Source: Bacteroidetes bacterium 46-16 (lineage in GTDB: Bacteria > Bacteroidota > Bacteroidia > Chitinophagales > Chitinophagaceae). From it: 64,000 nucleotides of DNA. The DNA lies in NCBI GenBank assembly GCA_001897835.1, contig MKUN01000015.1:1-64000 (forward strand). The letters are read 5' to 3'. The translations under genes and the position numbers were made by a program. Position 1 is the first letter of the stretch, and each line of letters opens with the position of its first letter. Shown here piece after piece: positions 1 to 10,751 of the stretch. The notes beneath the pieces were generated by a model that did not search any database, had not been told where the DNA came from, and was given only the letters and a program-made list of their open reading frames with translations.

Positions 1-997
1 GTAAATAACATAGCTTCTGCGCATAGACCCATTTTATGCCCGGGCCGCTGAAGCTGTTCGTTTGTGCAGTAATGCCATCATTCCACAGGTAGAAAGTATA
101 GCCCGGCGGAGCATATATGTTTACGAAGCTCACACCATCAAAACATATAATGGTGTCGATTCCATACATGCTCACTGTGTCAGGAATTATAGCTGTAAAA
201 TGAATAGTGTCTATCAGCATATTGCAGCCATCCAAGGCCGTCACCCATTTGGTGGTACTACTGAAGAAGGTGTCGGTCTGCCCGATATGTCCGTCACTCC
301 AGGTGTAAGAAGTATAGCCGCCGGGGGCGGTCACTGGTATCGGCGAATAGGCCACACAGTGGCTGGTATCCATCGCCAGCTTCGTGGTGTCTCGCCAGTC
401 CTGTACGTGGAAGGTATCCACCAGCATCGTGCAGCCGGTCTGCGCCTGCACCCATTTAGTGTCTGGTTGGCTCATGCTGTCCTGCTGCGTGGTCTTGCCA
501 TCGCTCCACAGGTAGGTATCATAGCCCGGTGGTGCGCTTAGTATTGGGATATTATTTACAAAACAGATATTGGTATCCTTTATCAGACTCATTGTCGCTA
601 TAGACATGGCATGTACATGAAAAGTATCTGTTCGTTTATCGCAAGAACCATTCATAGATACCACCCATTTCACCCCAGCATTCGAAACAGTATCTGTCTG
701 TGTGATAATCCCATCACTCCAAATATAGGTTGCATAACCTGGCGGACCTGATAATGACAAAACATTATCAACCAAACATACCGTAGTATCCTTAATAACC
801 GAAGTATCAATTATGACAGTTTGAAACACATGAAAAGTATCTGTGCGTATGTCACAATCACTTCTGGATATTACCCATTTGATTGTGCTAGTTGTAACGG
901 TATCCATTTGTGTTGTACTACCATCGCTCCATAAATAACTAATATAGCCGCCGGGTGCCGAAAGATTTGGTGTGTCTGCTAAACACATAGTTGTGTC
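1..997 (-). repeat. Five tandem protein-coding repeats, period 207/213 bp
   Basis: Unit starts on the minus strand fall at 997, 790, 577, 370 and 157, spacings of 207, 213, 207 and 213 bp. Each unit carries a Cys near its start, a P-P/G-GY motif, YxWSDG, KWV, a second Cys and DTFHV or a close variant. The fifth unit is cut by the window edge. Confidence 0.9.
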
Positions 998-2116
998 GTG
1001 CGAAAAAAAATGCAGTGTATCTGGTATCACATATTCATTACCAAAACCGCCCCATATCACTGAGGTACGTATAGGTACAGGATTAAAATTGCACGCTATT
1101 CCAGGCATATTTGGATAATTGATTACGTAAATATTGCTATCGTTTATTACATACATTTTATCATCTGGCCCAACCCTCAGGCCTTTGTATCTATGGCAGC
1201 AGTTTGAATCGATTACCTGTTTCGAATTGATTACGGCAGGCACGTTCGGCATTAACGAAAAATCGTATTGGCACAATTCGTAAAATACATTAGTAGCATC
1301 AACGTATAACTTACTACCATCAGGTGAGAAACTTATAACTTGACCAATATTACTATCCAATTCAATTGCATTATTGACAATACCATTATTACGATCAAAG
1401 GAATGGACTTCCACCATACTATGTAAACTCGTATTTACCAAAACAATATTGCTATCATTCGGAGATTTACACATTTCGCCCCAGGGATATGCATTTGGAT
1501 AATTTACAAAACCTGAATTAGATATAACGGGCGTCGTTGCAATACCTGTTGCATCAATCTTAAATGCATGAAATATGTGATCATCCCGTTCATGCAGCAA
1601 TAACCAAACAAAACATCCATTACCCCTCATTACGAGCATTTTTTGAAACATCTTGATATCAAGCAATATATTTTTTTGGTTTACCATCACATCACCATAT
1701 CCTCCATTTAATGTCATATCAATCACTGAATAAAAAACTCCCCATGGTCCATTAACATCGTAAGCATCCTTATTTGTGAATAGATAATATTGGTTAGGAT
1801 TATTAAATGACCTTACAATCGCTACACCCTGCAAACTACCCGCATATCCAGCCATACCTGAGCCATTTGGCATTACATTACCATTTCTGTCAAAAACGGT
1901 TCCTGCATCAGCATAAAAGATCAAGTTGCCACCACCGTCTGTCATGGCAACGCCATTACCGGCATTTACACTGCTATTGATAAATACTGGATAACCTAAA
2001 TTGAAATCCATAGCTGAATGATTGGCATAACACCACACATTATTCTCCCCCTGCCCAAATGAGGAAAGCGGGCAGCAGAACAGGAGCAACAGGTAAAGGA
2101 CGGTAACAGGTTTCAC
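1..2116 (-). CDS. Large secreted protein with N-terminal propeller-like region and ~70-aa tandem repeats (partial, C-terminus off window)
   Basis: The frame is open from a GTG at 2116 to the window edge (about 705 codons); a TAA lies two codons upstream and no ATG precedes the signal peptide, so GTG is chosen. The N-terminus is hydrophobic (VLYLLLLFCCPLSSFGQ), so the protein is probably exported. Residues about 25-370 resemble a beta-propeller that reports dates or logs (SPDGSKLYVDATN, GPDDKMYVIND). From about 997 down to 1 there are five tandem units of 69-71 aa, each with APPGY..YLWSDG..TQ.D, then KWV, then a Cys and DTFHV. Such proteins in Bacteroidota usually end in a T9SS or gliding-type C-terminal domain, which would lie outside the window. 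The function is unknown; adhesion or surface display is inference. Confidence 0.85.
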   Translation of the reverse strand, partial: MKPVTVLYLLLLFCCPLSSFGQGENNVWCYANHSAMDFNLGYPVFINSSVNAGNGVAMTDGGGNLIFYADAGTVFDRNGNVMPNGSGMAGYAGSLQGVAIVRSFNNPNQYYLFTNKDAYDVNGPWGVFYSVIDMTLNGGYGDVMVNQKNILLDIKMFQKMLVMRGNGCFVWLLLHERDDHIFHAFKIDATGIATTPVISNSGFVNYPNAYPWGEMCKSPNDSNIVLVNTSLHSMVEVHSFDRNNGIVNNAIELDSNIGQVISFSPDGSKLYVDATNVFYELCQYDFSLMPNVPAVINSKQVIDSNCCHRYKGLRVGPDDKMYVINDSNIYVINYPNMPGIACNFNPVPIRTSVIWGGFGNEYVIPDTLHFFSHDTTMCLADTPNLSAPGGYISYLWSDGSTTQMDTVTTSTIKWVISRSDCDIRTDTFHVFQTVIIDTSVIKDTTVCLVDNVLSLSGPPGYATYIWSDGIITQTDTVSNAGVKWVVSMNGSCDKRTDTFHVHAMSIATMSLIKDTNICFVNNIPILSAPPGYDTYLWSDGKTTQQDSMSQPDTKWVQAQTGCTMLVDTFHVQDWRDTTKLAMDTSHCVAYSPIPVTAPGGYTSYTWSDGHIGQTDTFFSSTTKWVTALDGCNMLIDTIHFTAIIPDTVSMYGIDTIICFDGVSFVNIYAPPGYTFYLWNDGITAQTNSFSGPGIKWVYAQKLCYL

Positions 2117-4226
<2,110 letters not shown>

Positions 4227-4260
4227 TTGCTCAATAGCTCAATGAAGCGTTGCCTCATGA

Positions 4261-4293
4261 GTTTTTTGAATTTTGAATTTTGAATTTTGAATT
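4261..4293 (+). repeat. Heptanucleotide tandem repeat TTTTGAA x4
   Basis: Four copies of TTTTGAA lie immediately before the atpC start codon, in the 73-bp atpD-atpC gap. They could tune translation of atpC by unpaired A/T-rich leader RNA, or could simply be slippage-prone sequence. Confidence 0.8.
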
Positions 4294-4299
4294 AACAAC

Positions 4300-4554
4300 A
4301 TGCAATTAGAAATATTAACACCGGAGCATAAGGTATTCAGTGGCAACGTATATGGTATACAATTGCCGGGCATAGAAGGCTCTTTCGAGATACTGGAAAA
4401 TCACGCCCCTATGATCGCCTCACTGGGCAAGGGCAAGATGAAGATCCTGAAAGACAAGAACAATACCGAGCTGTACGAGATATCCTCCGGCTTTGTAGAA
4501 GTGCTGAATAACCACGCCAGTGTGCTTATAGAAGGCGCTACAGCCATGGACTAA
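4300..4554 (+). CDS. atpC: F1F0 ATP synthase subunit epsilon (short form)
   Basis: 84-aa central-stalk subunit that couples F1 to F0. It shows the beta-sandwich signature LEILTPEHKVFSG, GIEGSFEILENHAPMIASL and SGFVEVLNN. It lacks the C-terminal helical hairpin that makes E. coli epsilon about 139 aa; the short form is usual in Bacteroidota, so the hairpin-based inhibition of ATPase activity is probably absent. It lies 73 bp after atpD and shares its promoter. A terminator follows. Confidence 0.95.
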   Translation: MQLEILTPEHKVFSGNVYGIQLPGIEGSFEILENHAPMIASLGKGKMKILKDKNNTELYEISSGFVEVLNNHASVLIEGATAMD

Positions 4555-4597
4555 TTCCCCTCCCGCCTCCTAAAGGTGGAACCGAGACGAATATATT

Positions 4598-4622
4598 AAA
4601 CAGGTGCATTTGCACCTGTTTT
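4598..4622 (+). terminator. Intrinsic terminator of atpDC
   Basis: The stem AAACAGGTGC / GCACCTGTTT with a 4-nt loop is followed by T-rich sequence (TTTTGCTTTT), 43 bases after the atpC stop. Confidence 0.75.
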
Positions 4623-4677
4623 GCTTTTATGAATTAACTTCACCAAAAACAAATTAGCCCCTTTAGGGCTTGGGGTA

Positions 4678-5910
4678 TTGAATCTCTCTTTTTTCATAGC
4701 ACGCAGGTATATGCTGAGGCACAAAGGGGCCTTTGCCTCTTTCATCATCAGGCTGGCCATACTGGCCAGCGCCCTGAGCGTGGCGGTAATGATCATATCG
4801 GTGGGCTTCATCACGGGCTTTAAATACACCATCAGGGAGAAGATGTTCAGCTTCATGGGCCATGTACACGTAGTGCTGAGGGATGAGACCGAGAAAATGG
4901 CCACCGCCGTACCGGTAAAAGGCGATAGCGTATTGGTAAAGAATATAGAGCGTATACCCCATGTAACTTCCGTATCGCCTTTTATTATTAAGCCGGCCAT
5001 TGTACATACCAATGGCGAGATGGAAGCCCTGGCGCTAAAAGGCATTGATAGCAGCTATCACTTTATGCAGGGTGCCAGCCTCTCGGGCAGCAATATCGAT
5101 TTCACCGACACTGCGTATTCCAAACAGGTAGTGTTATCGCAAACCATTGCCGACAGGCTATTCGCAAAGGCAGGCGACACCGTGGAACTCTACTTTCTTG
5201 AAGGAGGGTCTATGTTTCCCCGCATACGCAAGGCCCGCGTGGCCGGCATATTCCATACCGGGCTCGAAGAGATCGATAAGACCTTTGCCCTTTGCGATAT
5301 CCGCATGCTGCAACGCATCAATAACTGGATGGCTGATGACATAAGCGGCTACCAGGTAGACCTCGATAACGACAAATACTCCGATACGGTCGCTGCCAAT
5401 ATCTTCTACAATTTCCTCCCGGTAGCCTCACCTTTATCTTCATACTCCATGAGGGATATCTACCCTAATGTATTCGACTGGCTGGAGATGCAGAACGTAA
5501 ACGTGGTGATACTGCTGGTGATCATGAGTGTGGTTGCTATCATAAATATGAGCGCAGTACTGCTGATACTCATGGTGGACAGGGCGAGGCTGGTAGGCCT
5601 GCTCAAAGCACTTGGCCTGCCTGCAGGCAACATTCGCAATATCTTCCTTGGTATAGCCGGCATCATCGGTCTTTCAGGGGTAATACTGGGCAATATCATA
5701 GGCCTGGGCATATGCCTGCTGCAGCAAAAAACGGGTTTCATCAAATTATCCGAAAGCATTTATGGCATGAGCGAGGCCGCAGTGCGCATAGTGTGGTGGG
5801 AGATCGTGCTGATAGATGTGGCAACGCTGGCCTTATGCATACTTTGTATGTGGCTGCCTGCTTTGTATATTCGTCGTATAAGCCCGGCTAAAGTGCTTGA
5901 ATTTAAATAG
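4678..5910 (+). CDS. ABC transporter permease, FtsX/LolC-E (MacB) type
   Basis: 410-aa inner-membrane permease. The N-terminus NLSFFIARRYMLRHKGAFASF and the following transmembrane segment match the LolC/E-like group that extracts lipoproteins or moves substrates with a separate ATPase. A periplasmic MacB_PCD-like domain spans about 45-255, and the FtsX core has three TM helices at about 270-400, ending RRISPAKVLEFK. No ATG is available: the frame has a stop at 4632 and the first start in phase is TTG 4678, which matches the family N-terminus. No ATPase gene is adjacent. The next gene follows within two bases, so the two are probably co-transcribed. Confidence 0.85.
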   Translation: MNLSFFIARRYMLRHKGAFASFIIRLAILASALSVAVMIISVGFITGFKYTIREKMFSFMGHVHVVLRDETEKMATAVPVKGDSVLVKNIERIPHVTSVSPFIIKPAIVHTNGEMEALALKGIDSSYHFMQGASLSGSNIDFTDTAYSKQVVLSQTIADRLFAKAGDTVELYFLEGGSMFPRIRKARVAGIFHTGLEEIDKTFALCDIRMLQRINNWMADDISGYQVDLDNDKYSDTVAANIFYNFLPVASPLSSYSMRDIYPNVFDWLEMQNVNVVILLVIMSVVAIINMSAVLLILMVDRARLVGLLKALGLPAGNIRNIFLGIAGIIGLSGVILGNIIGLGICLLQQKTGFIKLSESIYGMSEAAVRIVWWEIVLIDVATLALCILCMWLPALYIRRISPAKVLEFK

Positions 5911-5911
5911 C

Positions 5912-6853
5912 GTGAGCAATAAAGAACTATATAAAACGGTCTGTGAACAGTATACCGGCATCCCTGTATTCCTCCAATACTGGTGGATGGATGCTGTATG
6001 TAAAGACTGGGATGTGGCAATAGTTCATAATGGCGACAAAGTATCAGGGATATGGCCTTATGCGATAGAGCATAAAGGTGGTGCAAGCATCAGGCGCAGC
6101 CCCTTCCTGACCCCCTACTCGGGCCCGCACATATTCTTTCCGCATGACCTTAAAGAAAGTAAGCGCGACAATTTTGAACACGAGACCATAAATGCCCTGT
6201 TAGCTGACATGCCGGAGGCAAAAGTGTGGCACATTTGTTTACAGCCCGGTATTAAGCAGGCTGGTTTACTAAAGGATAAAGGATTTGATCTGCAGGTAAA
6301 GCAAACCTTTCTTATGGGCCTGCATCATGGCACCGAAACGGTATTTGCCCGGCTTAACGAGGACTACCGGCGCAATATACGCAAGGCCGATACCGAACTG
6401 AGCATAGCTGATGAACCGCAAATGCTGCACAAACTATATGATTTCCAAAAGGCAACCCTGGGCAGTAAAGACCTGCAGGTATATTACAGCATGGAGCAAA
6501 TGCAAAAGCTCTTCGATGCATGTAAAGAACACGGCTGCACGGCCCTTTGGACAGCACGGAAAGATGACACTGTGCAGGCCATATTATGGCAGGTGTGGGA
6601 TGATGAACGCGCTTACTACCTTGCAGGAGCCAAAAACCCTGCGGAAAATGATAAGCGCGCCATGACGGCCCTGCTCTGGCATGCCATGAAAGAGGCCATG
6701 CACAAGGGCAAAAAGATATTCGATTTTGAAGGCAGTATGGACCCCGGCGTGGAAAAATTCTTCCGCAATTTTGGTGCAGAGAGAGAACTATATCTTATCA
6801 TTCGGAAAAATGACTCCCTGCTCTGGAAATTGAAAGAAAAGCTTGGCGGCTAG
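5912..6853 (+). CDS. FemAB/GNAT-like acyltransferase
   Basis: About 313 aa from GTG 5912, one base after the permease stop; a TTG at 5897 inside the permease gene is an in-frame alternative. The layout (FLQYWWMDAVCKDWD at the start, then ARLNEDYRRNIRKA, the AYYLAGA segment and KKIFDFEGSMDPGVEKFFRNFGA near the end) matches the BioF2-like/FemAB acetyltransferase group of Bacteroidota. These enzymes transfer an acyl or aminoacyl group, often in envelope biosynthesis; the substrate cannot be read from the sequence. Its stop overlaps the convergent SIMPL gene by four bases. Confidence 0.75.
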   Translation: MSNKELYKTVCEQYTGIPVFLQYWWMDAVCKDWDVAIVHNGDKVSGIWPYAIEHKGGASIRRSPFLTPYSGPHIFFPHDLKESKRDNFEHETINALLADMPEAKVWHICLQPGIKQAGLLKDKGFDLQVKQTFLMGLHHGTETVFARLNEDYRRNIRKADTELSIADEPQMLHKLYDFQKATLGSKDLQVYYSMEQMQKLFDACKEHGCTALWTARKDDTVQAILWQVWDDERAYYLAGAKNPAENDKRAMTALLWHAMKEAMHKGKKIFDFEGSMDPGVEKFFRNFGAERELYLIIRKNDSLLWKLKEKLGG

Positions 6854-7584
6854 TCCAGTTCGTATTCCATCCGCACAATAACATTTGCCGTCTTGTTCTT
6901 GCTCGATGTATTGTAGGCCCCGCTGTAGGTATAGCTTTCATTACTGTATTGCCCCGTAATCTGGAAGACCCCCATGTTGGCCCTTCTTAAATTACCGAGG
7001 TGGCTGTGTGCATTTTTGGCAATGGTCATGGCCCGGTTATACGCATCCATCGATGCTTTGGCCAGCAGGTCCAGTTTCAGGTCGGATAATTTGGTGTAAT
7101 AGTACATAGGCTCCTGCGAGCTAAGCTCTATGCCCGATTGCAGCAGTTCGGTTATCTCCCGCGATATCTTCTCTACAGCATCAATGTTCTTCGACTCTAT
7201 CTTAACCGTCTGGCGCAACTTATAACCCCTGAATACATTACCTGTCAGCCTGCCATCCTGGTTGTAAGTGCTTTCAAACAGCTTATCGATATCTATAGAT
7301 GAAAAAACGATCTCTTTGCCATCGATACCATGTGCTACCAGGTAATCATTGATCTGTTTAGCATCCGACTTTAATGCATTATAAGCCTCTTTAATATCCA
7401 TAGAGGTATGATCGAAGGAGGCAGACCACACTATGAGATCGGCGGTGAAATTATAATTTGCACTGCCTGCCACACTTACCGTGTTGCGGGTTTTGAACTT
7501 GTAATTGTATGCTTTGTCGAGCATGTAGATGCCCACTATGATCGCTATGGCCAGGACAATTGCAACAGTTACACCACCTTTCAT
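6850..7584 (-). CDS. SIMPL-domain (DUF541) membrane-anchored protein
   Basis: 244 aa. One N-terminal TM segment (GVTVAIVLAIAIIVGIYML, residues 4-22) anchors a periplasmic SIMPL/DUF541 domain, recognised by TVSVAGSANYNFTADLIVWSASF near the start, the central VFRGYKLRQTVKIES strand and LLAKASMDAYNRAMTIAKNA towards the end. The family is linked to oxidative stress defence and is structurally BP26-like; the exact role is unsettled. It is a single gene, convergent with the acyltransferase and divergent from grpE. Confidence 0.8.
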   Translation of the reverse strand: MKGGVTVAIVLAIAIIVGIYMLDKAYNYKFKTRNTVSVAGSANYNFTADLIVWSASFDHTSMDIKEAYNALKSDAKQINDYLVAHGIDGKEIVFSSIDIDKLFESTYNQDGRLTGNVFRGYKLRQTVKIESKNIDAVEKISREITELLQSGIELSSQEPMYYYTKLSDLKLDLLAKASMDAYNRAMTIAKNAHSHLGNLRRANMGVFQITGQYSNESYTYSGAYNTSSKNKTANVIVRMEYELD

Positions 7585-7672
7585 GAGATATTATTTTAAA
7601 TGAAATTTAGTTATTTCAAGTGATAAATGCGACAATTTGTCTAAAAACAAGCTGTGGCAAAGTTATTGACAG

Positions 7673-7680
7673 TATTTTTA
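7673..7680 (+). promoter_or_regulatory. Possible -7 element of grpE
   Basis: TATTTTTA, one base off TAnnTTTG, ends exactly 4 bases before the grpE ATG at 7685. The spacing equals that seen at folD, ubiD and the HAD gene. No clear TTG was found at the right distance. Confidence 0.35.
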
Positions 7681-7684
7681 CAGC

Positions 7685-8305
7685 ATGTTTTTTAAAAAAA
7701 AGAGGTCTATGAGTGAAAACACATTTGACAAAGAGAATACTATGAACGAGAATACCGACAAGATGGCACAAAATGATCAGGCTGAAGAGGCCCTGGCAAG
7801 GGAACTGAATACAGATGAAAGCATAGCCGATAACAGGAACTATGAAGAGGAGATGGATGAAGAAGAAAAGTTAAGGGCCGAACTGGATGAGACCAAAGAC
7901 AAATACCTGCGCCTTGTGGCCGAGTTTGATAACTTCAGGCGCCGCAATGCCAAGGAACGTATAGAGCTGATACAAGTAGCCGGCAAGGATATCGTACAAT
8001 CGCTGCTGGAGGTACTGGATGATATGGCCCGTGCCGAAAAACAAATGGAAAGTGCCGGTGATGTGGCCAGCCTAAAAGAAGGCACCTCATTAGTTTTCAA
8101 TAAATTACGCAATATTTTACAGCAAAAGGGATTACAGGTCATGGAAAGCAAGGGTAAAGAATTCAACCCTGATCTCCACGAGGCTATAACAGAGATACCC
8201 GCTCCGGCTGATGAAATGAAGGGAAAGGTGATCGATGAGGTAGAGCCGGGCTATTACCTGAACGATAAGCTCATCAGGTATGCCAAGGTAGTAGTTGGGA
8301 AGTAA
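7685..8305 (+). CDS. grpE: Nucleotide exchange factor GrpE
   Basis: 206-aa cofactor that releases ADP from DnaK. An acidic, low-complexity N-terminus (to about residue 60) precedes the long coiled-coil helix (LRAELDETKDKYLRLVAEFDNFRRR) and the C-terminal beta domain (LQVMESKGKEFNPDLHEAI, IDEVEPGYYLNDKLIRYAKVVVGK). The start at 7685 gives MFFKKKRSMSEN; internal ATGs at 7709 and 7742 are alternatives that only shorten the disordered part. It is followed 52 bp later by dnaJ; dnaK is not in the window. Confidence 0.95.
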   Translation: MFFKKKRSMSENTFDKENTMNENTDKMAQNDQAEEALARELNTDESIADNRNYEEEMDEEEKLRAELDETKDKYLRLVAEFDNFRRRNAKERIELIQVAGKDIVQSLLEVLDDMARAEKQMESAGDVASLKEGTSLVFNKLRNILQQKGLQVMESKGKEFNPDLHEAITEIPAPADEMKGKVIDEVEPGYYLNDKLIRYAKVVVGK

Positions 8306-8357
8306 GTTGATAGGTTGATAAGTTAACAAGTTCACGATTCCGAAAGGAACAGATCAT

Positions 8358-9533
8358 ATGTCAAAAAGAGATTATTACGAAGTATTAGGTGTAGCAAAAG
8401 GGGCCAGCGCCGATGAGATCAAAAAATCTTATCGCAAGATAGCGCTGCAATACCACCCCGACCGTAACCCGGGCAATAAGGACGCAGAAGAAAAATTCAA
8501 AGAAGCTGCAGAGGCATATGATGTGCTGAGCAATACCGATAAGCGTGCCCAGTACGACCGTTTTGGCCATGCAGGCATGGGCGGGGCCAGCAGTGGCGGC
8601 TATGGCGGCCACGGCATGCGCATGGAAGACATCTTCCAGAACTTCGGCGATATATTCGGCGATGATATATTCGGCAGTTTCTTTGGTGGTGGAGGCAGGC
8701 AGGGCGGCGGACGCCGCCATGGCGGCACGCGCGGTGCTAACCTGCGCGTGAAGCTAAAAATGGACTATGCCGAAATAGCCAACGGTGCCACAAAGAAAAT
8801 AAAAGTGAAAAAGTATGTATCCTGCAATGTATGTCATGGCAGCGGTGCAAAAGATAAGGGCTCGGTGCAGACCTGTAATACCTGCGGCGGCAGCGGGCAG
8901 GTAAGGCGCGTTACCCAAACCTTCCTGGGCCAGATGCAAACCGTTACCACCTGCCCTACCTGCAATGGTGAAGGCACACAGATAACCGCCAAATGCGGTA
9001 ACTGTAAAGGCGAGGGCCGGGTATATGGCGAGGAAACACTGAGCCTGGACATACCGGCAGGCGTATATGAAGGCATGCAGCTAAGCATGGGCGGACGCGG
9101 CAACGCGGGCGAGCGTGGCGGCCCTCCCGGCGACCTGCTCATCGTAATAGAAGAGGAAAAACACGCACACCTTAAGCGCCAGGACCTGGATGTGATCTAT
9201 CACCTGCACATATCCTTCCCCGATGCGGTGCTGGGCACACAGGTAGAAGTACCCACCATAAGCGGGAAAGCCAAGATAAAGGTGCCTGCAGGCACGCAGA
9301 GCGGCAAGATCTTCCGTCTTAAGGACAAAGGCTTCCCTGCCTTCCAGGGCTATGAAAAAGGAGACCAACTGGTTGAAGTAAATGTATGGAGCCCGCAGCA
9401 CCTGAGCAACGAGGAAAAAGAAATGCTGGAAAAATTGAAACAATCCGGCAACTTCCAGCCCGGGCCTGAAGCTAAACAGATGAAAGAGGACCGTAGTTTT
9501 TTCGATAAGATAAAAGACGCATTCGGCGGCTAA
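8358..9533 (+). CDS. dnaJ: Chaperone DnaJ
   Basis: 391-aa Hsp40 co-chaperone that stimulates DnaK ATPase. The J domain is at 1-70 with HPD at 33-35, followed by a Gly/Phe-rich linker (about 72-125). Four zinc motifs are present ([24 protein letters not shown] and CGNCKGEG, about 156-220), then the C-terminal substrate-binding domain. It is a complete type I DnaJ, co-directional with grpE. Confidence 0.98.
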   Translation: MSKRDYYEVLGVAKGASADEIKKSYRKIALQYHPDRNPGNKDAEEKFKEAAEAYDVLSNTDKRAQYDRFGHAGMGGASSGGYGGHGMRMEDIFQNFGDIFGDDIFGSFFGGGGRQGGGRRHGGTRGANLRVKLKMDYAEIANGATKKIKVKKYVSCNVCHGSGAKDKGSVQTCNTCGGSGQVRRVTQTFLGQMQTVTTCPTCNGEGTQITAKCGNCKGEGRVYGEETLSLDIPAGVYEGMQLSMGGRGNAGERGGPPGDLLIVIEEEKHAHLKRQDLDVIYHLHISFPDAVLGTQVEVPTISGKAKIKVPAGTQSGKIFRLKDKGFPAFQGYEKGDQLVEVNVWSPQHLSNEEKEMLEKLKQSGNFQPGPEAKQMKEDRSFFDKIKDAFGG

Positions 9534-9555
9534 GCTGAAGGCAAAATAATATATA

Positions 9556-9705
9556 CTACAAGGAAATAGGCCTGTGCTTATTTCCTTTTTTGTCTTTTAT
9601 ATAGGCCAACTGCTGTGTAAGGAACATAATGCCATAAAAAGGCAGCAGTAAAACTACCGCAGCTATACTGGTAATGGCGCAGAAGATGAAGAGTGTGCTT
9701 TTCAT
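9556..9705 (-). CDS. Possible 49-aa single-pass membrane protein
   Basis: ATG at 9705 to TAG at 9556. The product begins MKSTLFIFCAITSIAAVVLL and continues with a second hydrophobic stretch and a basic tail (IKDKKGNKHRPISL). It is a plausible small membrane protein lying between dnaJ and the DUF481 gene. A weak -7-like sequence (TGTGTTTG) sits two bases before the ATG. No family was recognised. Its 3' end overlaps the dnaJ terminator, which weakens the call. Confidence 0.35.
   Translation of the reverse strand: MKSTLFIFCAITSIAAVVLLLPFYGIMFLTQQLAYIKDKKGNKHRPISL
9560..9591 (+). terminator. Intrinsic terminator of grpE-dnaJ
   Basis: The stem AAGGAAATA / TATTTCCTT is followed by a T run, 26 bases after the dnaJ stop. 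The 3' end of a possible small minus-strand ORF overlaps it. Confidence 0.65.
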
Positions 9706-9866
9706 GCAAACACAAATATCAGCACCACCAGGCGTATTGCATGCTAAAGAAATATAGTTTAACGCCTCCTTTGTAAGCAGTTAACAAGCGGATAACAAAT
9801 ATCCCTTACTTAGGCTGAGACTTGTAAGTAACTCCAGCGTTCCCATTTCTTAGGTTAGCGAAAAGA

Positions 9867-10598
9867 TCAGAAATATTTCTTTATGGCCAGTCCATAGGTA
9901 AAGAGTACATTCTCGCTTTCTGTACGGCTAATGCGGTTATAAGTGAATTGTGTTTTGAGGCTTAACCACTTCCTGATATTAAATGCCAGGCTGAGATCAC
10001 CTTTCAGGATATAATCATTGCTATAGTTAAGCGAGTTCTGCAAAAACCCGGTGCCGTCGAAAACAATAATATCTTTCCAGGAAGCATGCAGCATTAGGCG
10101 GAGTGAATTACGGAAAGTGAAATAAACGGTCCGTACCGTATCGCTGGTGTAGATATCGCTGTTCTCATACAGTATACCATCGCTCAGGTTGAAGCGCAGC
10201 TTATCTTTATCGATAATATTGTATGCAATGCCTGCTCCTTCCTGGAAGCGGTTATTGATCTTGAGTGAATAGCTGCTGCTATAGGTAAAAAGTCCCCAAT
10301 AATTAAAATGCGGGAACGTTTTATACAAGTCGGCATAAAGGCTTGTATTGTAATCATTATTGGTAAGCTTTTTATCCTGGTTACCATATACCCATGCACC
10401 CGCAGCACTCACTGAAACATCTTTCCGCTTCACACCCAAATTCACCTCGTTATTCAGCAGGTAGGCACTCGTTGTATTGGTCTTGTTAATAGAACCTGTA
10501 GATGTAAACCCTGCGAAGTAATGCATACTGTCACTGAATTGCGCATGTACAGTACTAAAGAACAAAAGCCCCGCAAATAATAAAAAATACCCTTTCAC
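9867..10598 (-). CDS. DUF481-type outer-membrane beta-barrel protein
   Basis: 243 aa with a signal peptide (FLLFAGLLFFSTVHAQ). The body alternates amphipathic strands rich in aromatic ends (YWGLFTYSSSYSLKINNRF, LRLMLHASWKDIIVFDG) and ends KKYF, with a terminal aromatic as expected for a BAM substrate. The pattern fits DUF481 (YdiY-like) barrels. No function is established for this group. It is a single gene; the closest upstream neighbour is 150 bp away behind a terminator. Confidence 0.7.
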   Translation of the reverse strand: MKGYFLLFAGLLFFSTVHAQFSDSMHYFAGFTSTGSINKTNTTSAYLLNNEVNLGVKRKDVSVSAAGAWVYGNQDKKLTNNDYNTSLYADLYKTFPHFNYWGLFTYSSSYSLKINNRFQEGAGIAYNIIDKDKLRFNLSDGILYENSDIYTSDTVRTVYFTFRNSLRLMLHASWKDIIVFDGTGFLQNSLNYSNDYILKGDLSLAFNIRKWLSLKTQFTYNRISRTESENVLFTYGLAIKKYF

Positions 10599-10658
10599 GC
10601 TTACAAAGAGATAGCATACCCGGTAGAATCACAAATATTTTTTGGGATGATAAAAAAA

Positions 10659-10678
10659 GCCGCGACTCTCGTCGCGGC
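10659..10678 (-). terminator. Intrinsic terminator of the 10752-11660 gene
   Basis: GCCGCGAC / GTCGCGGC with a TCTC loop; on the minus strand it is followed by seven T residues. Confidence 0.85.
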
Positions 10679-10751
10679 CGGGGTAAAAGGATGATTGGTT
10701 AGTTTTCATACAGATAAATGAGCTACGGCTGCCCGGGTAAATGAGGAATAT

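Noticed and set aside
62-541. 159-codon plus-strand open frame
   Set aside because: Shadow of the repeat-protein gene on the other strand.
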